Assembly: GCA_045532145.1 (NCBI GenBank)
Contig: JAZSFJ010000090.1
Coordinates: forward strand, 1-6,938
Direction: 5' to 3'
Source of the DNA: SIG459 sp045532145
GTDB taxonomy: Bacteria; Bacillota; Clostridia; Oscillospirales; Oscillospiraceae
Length of the DNA stretch: 6,938 bases
How positions within the stretch are numbered: the stretch's first letter is position 1; each line of letters starts with the position of its first letter. A model generated the notes under the pieces. It did not search any database, was not told where the DNA came from, and worked only from the letters and a program-made list of their open reading frames with translations. Shown in pieces: positions 5,772 to 6,938 of this stretch. The position numbers and the translations under genes were made by a program.

Positions 5772-5867
5772 CGGCGGGCTGAGGTCAGCCCGCCCTACGG
5801 GGTGCGAAATTGAACCATGCTCGTTCAACGCACCACATCGTAGGGCGTACATGACCTCACCCCGCCG
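5772..5867. repeat. 96-base imperfect palindrome built from two inverted GC-rich repeats
   Basis: Left arm: a family A-like element 5772-5799, GGTGCG 5801-5806 and TTGAA 5810-5814. Right arm: TTCAA 5824-5828, CGCACC 5829-5834 and an inverted family A-like element 5839-5867. Read in the same sense, the outer 16 bases of the arms differ at one position and share the core TGAGGTCA. A four-base unmatched patch, eight matched bases (GCCCTACG), then GGTGCG and TTGAA follow, giving about 34 pairs around a 9-base loop. The left element can also fold alone (10-bp stem 5773-5782 with 5785-5794). No reading frame here is credible. Confidence 0.85.
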
Positions 5868-5884
5868 CAAGGTGGGTGCAATCA

Positions 5885-5909
5885 CGGCGGGGGCAAGCGC
5901 CCGCCCTAC
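5885..5909 (-). repeat. GC-rich hairpin repeat, family A, copy 4
   Basis: Reads, in minus orientation, as GTAGGGCGGGCGCTTGCC followed by CCCGCCG. GGCGGG and CCCGCC form the stem. The same core occurs at 398-423, 1224-1249 and 2138-2163. It lies just downstream of the terminator at 5940-5969. Confidence 0.85.
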
Positions 5910-5939
5910 CTATGATTTTGTCCACGCCATGCAAAGAAA

Positions 5940-5969
5940 AATCCTCCCTTTCCGGGGAAAGGGAGGATT
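5940..5969 (-). terminator. Intrinsic terminator after the glyQS-membrane protein unit
   Basis: A 13-bp perfect stem (5940-5952 with 5957-5969; GAAAGGGAGGAT in one arm) with a CGGG loop. It begins five bases after the stop codon, and on the minus strand the stem runs into TTTTCTTT. Confidence 0.9.
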
Positions 5970-5974
5970 AAATC

Positions 5975-6358
5975 TTATTCCATTATGAACTCAAAAAGTT
6001 CAGAGCCGAAGTATCGGAGCACGGCGCTGCGGGTGGCAGCGAAGCTGCTCTCGGATATGGTGATGACAACCTTGTCTGTGCCAACTTCGCAGGAGACCAC
6101 GCCCTCAAGATGGGGCAGCACATTGGCCTCAAGCTCGGTTTCAAGCTCGATGAGATGCTGGGAGTAATACTCCGTGCTTTGGGGAGCTTCGTAGCCCTTC
6201 ACGGGGTCCTTGCCCGCGGTGAAGCAGATGATGAGCATCAGCACCATAAGGCCAAGGCAGAGTATGCAGCCGAAGGGCTTCAGGTTTTTCCAAAGCCACT
6301 GGCCGCTTTGCTCCGGCTTTTTCTCCTCAAAGCGCTCAGGAAGCTTTTCTATATCCAT
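5975..6358 (-). CDS. Small single-pass membrane protein, function unknown
   Basis: I do not recognise the family. The protein has 127 residues: a charged cytoplasmic-looking N-terminus (1-27), one hydrophobic helix (about 28-49, rich in L, I, C, M and G), a short linker, a helical acidic segment (about 62-82) and a compact C-terminal part containing VVSCEV and KVVITISE. Positive charges before the helix suggest that the C-terminal portion lies outside, but this is inference. I chose the ATG at 6358. It overlaps the upstream glyQS stop as TGATG and has no convincing Shine-Dalgarno, which suggests translation by reinitiation after GlyRS. A TTG one codon upstream is also possible. A strong terminator follows directly, so this is the last gene of the glyQS transcript. 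Being real is supported by the coupling, the sensible composition and the terminator placement; no enzymatic motif is visible. Confidence 0.75.
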   Translation of the reverse strand: MDIEKLPERFEEKKPEQSGQWLWKNLKPFGCILCLGLMVLMLIICFTAGKDPVKGYEAPQSTEYYSQHLIELETELEANVLPHLEGVVSCEVGTDKVVITISESSFAATRSAVLRYFGSELFEFIME

Positions 6359-6938
6359 CAATACTTGATGCGCTGGAGGATGTAGTCCTTGACCTCAGAG
6401 ATGGGGATGCGGACCTGCTCCATGCTGTCGCGCTCGCGGACGGTGACGCAGCCGTCGGCCTCGTCGGTCTCGGTGCCAACGGTGTTGAAGTCGAAGGTAA
6501 CGCAGAAGGGAGTGCCGATCTCGTCCTCGCGGCGATAACGCTTGCCGATGGAACCGGTCTCGTCATAGTCGCACATGAACTCGCGGCTCAGCTCCTCGTA
6601 AAGCTCCATGGCGGGGCCGGTGAGGACTTCCTTCTTAGAAAGGGGCAGGATAGCGCACTTGAAGGGAGCAAGTGCGGGGTGGAGGTGCAGAACGGTGCGG
6701 ATATCCTCCTTGCCCTTCTTGTCAACGCCCACGACCTCTTCGTCGTAAGCTTCAACAAGGAAGGCCAGAGTTACGCGGTCTGCGCCCAGAGAGGGCTCGA
6801 TGACATAGGGGATGTAGTGCTCGTTGCGCTCCTGGTCGTAGTACTCCAGGTTCTTGCCGGAGGCTTCCTGGTGGCGGCCCAGGGCGTATACGGTACGGGC
6901 AGCAATGCCCCAGAAGTCGGTGCGTAGCCAGGTGGTTC
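6358..6938 (-). CDS. glyQS: Glycyl-tRNA synthetase, single-chain type (3' part; 5' end outside window)
   Basis: Cytoplasmic enzyme that attaches glycine to tRNA-Gly. The window holds the last 192 residues, in frame to the window edge. Visible are the class II motif 3 region EPSLGADRV (fragment residues 47-55), then the C-terminal anticodon-binding domain starting near HPALAPFK (86-93), with SIGKRYRREDEIGTP and a late RERDSMEQVR block. These match the homodimeric GlyRS used by many Firmicutes, not the separate alpha/beta enzyme. The stretch just before motif 3 reads RTDFWGIAARTVYAL, where I remember the family as having GELWGIADRTDYDL; this is reported as a finding. The stop TGA shares one base with the ATG of the next gene, so the two are co-transcribed. 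Promoter and any T-box lie outside the window. The family is certain; the symbol follows the single-chain convention. Confidence 0.97.
   Translation of the reverse strand, partial: TTWLRTDFWGIAARTVYALGRHQEASGKNLEYYDQERNEHYIPYVIEPSLGADRVTLAFLVEAYDEEVVGVDKKGKEDIRTVLHLHPALAPFKCAILPLSKKEVLTGPAMELYEELSREFMCDYDETGSIGKRYRREDEIGTPFCVTFDFNTVGTETDEADGCVTVRERDSMEQVRIPISEVKDYILQRIKY

Larger units (their letters stand above)
5619..5974. other. Gene-free, repeat-rich interval between the membrane protein and the LysR gene
   Basis: This 356-base stretch holds the 5940-5969 terminator, the family A and B repeats, the 96-base palindrome and the LysR promoter. The LysR reading frame can be extended upstream through it to about 5885, but the extension translates repeat DNA and is not coding. 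Confidence 0.8.

Noticed and set aside
5619..5885. N-terminal extension of the LysR protein by 89 residues
   Set aside because: The extension translates repeats and the promoter region. The ATG at 5618 has a perfect Shine-Dalgarno and gives the normal LTTR length.

Overview
The window looks like chromosome from an anaerobic Gram-positive clostridial bacterium, probably a gut Oscillospiraceae-type organism. Four things support this: a single-chain clostridial-type glycyl-tRNA synthetase, an oxygen-sensitive pyruvate formate-lyase with its radical-SAM activase, a SleB/CwlJ-family hydrolase, and strong AGGAGG-type ribosome sites in a fairly GC-rich background. The lineage is inferred from family knowledge and sequence style; no marker gene fixes it. 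All six genes lie on the minus strand, so transcription runs from high to low coordinates.

In transcription order, the window opens with the 3' part of glyQS (6938-6358). Its stop overlaps the start of a small membrane protein of unknown function (6358-5975), which ends at a clear terminator (5940-5969). About 350 bases of gene-free, repeat-rich DNA follow (5974-5619), including a 96-base imperfect palindrome. A LysR-family regulator (5618-4695) has its own promoter. The 225-base gap after it carries a large inverted repeat, a terminator-like hairpin and a pflB promoter candidate overlapped by a palindrome.

pflB (4469-2253) and pflA (2071-1361) form the metabolic core. PflA installs the glycyl radical on PflB, which then cleaves pyruvate to acetyl-CoA and formate under anaerobic conditions. 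They are separated by 181 bases of mosaic repeat and a hairpin without a U-tract. pflA ends at a terminator. After another repeat-filled gap comes a secreted SleB/CwlJ-like cell-wall hydrolase (1093-509), closed by a perfect 15-bp terminator. The last stretch (1-477) has no credible gene and consists of two diverged tandem copies of a composite repeat.

The coding content is ordinary. The unusual part is the intergenic DNA: families of short GC-rich hairpin repeats in both orientations, nested in other repeats, with signs of stem conservation. No phage, CRISPR array, toxin-antitoxin, defence or biosynthetic system is visible. The most testable regulatory idea is that the LysR protein, the CG-centred palindrome and the paired ATGCGCAT sites control pflBA.
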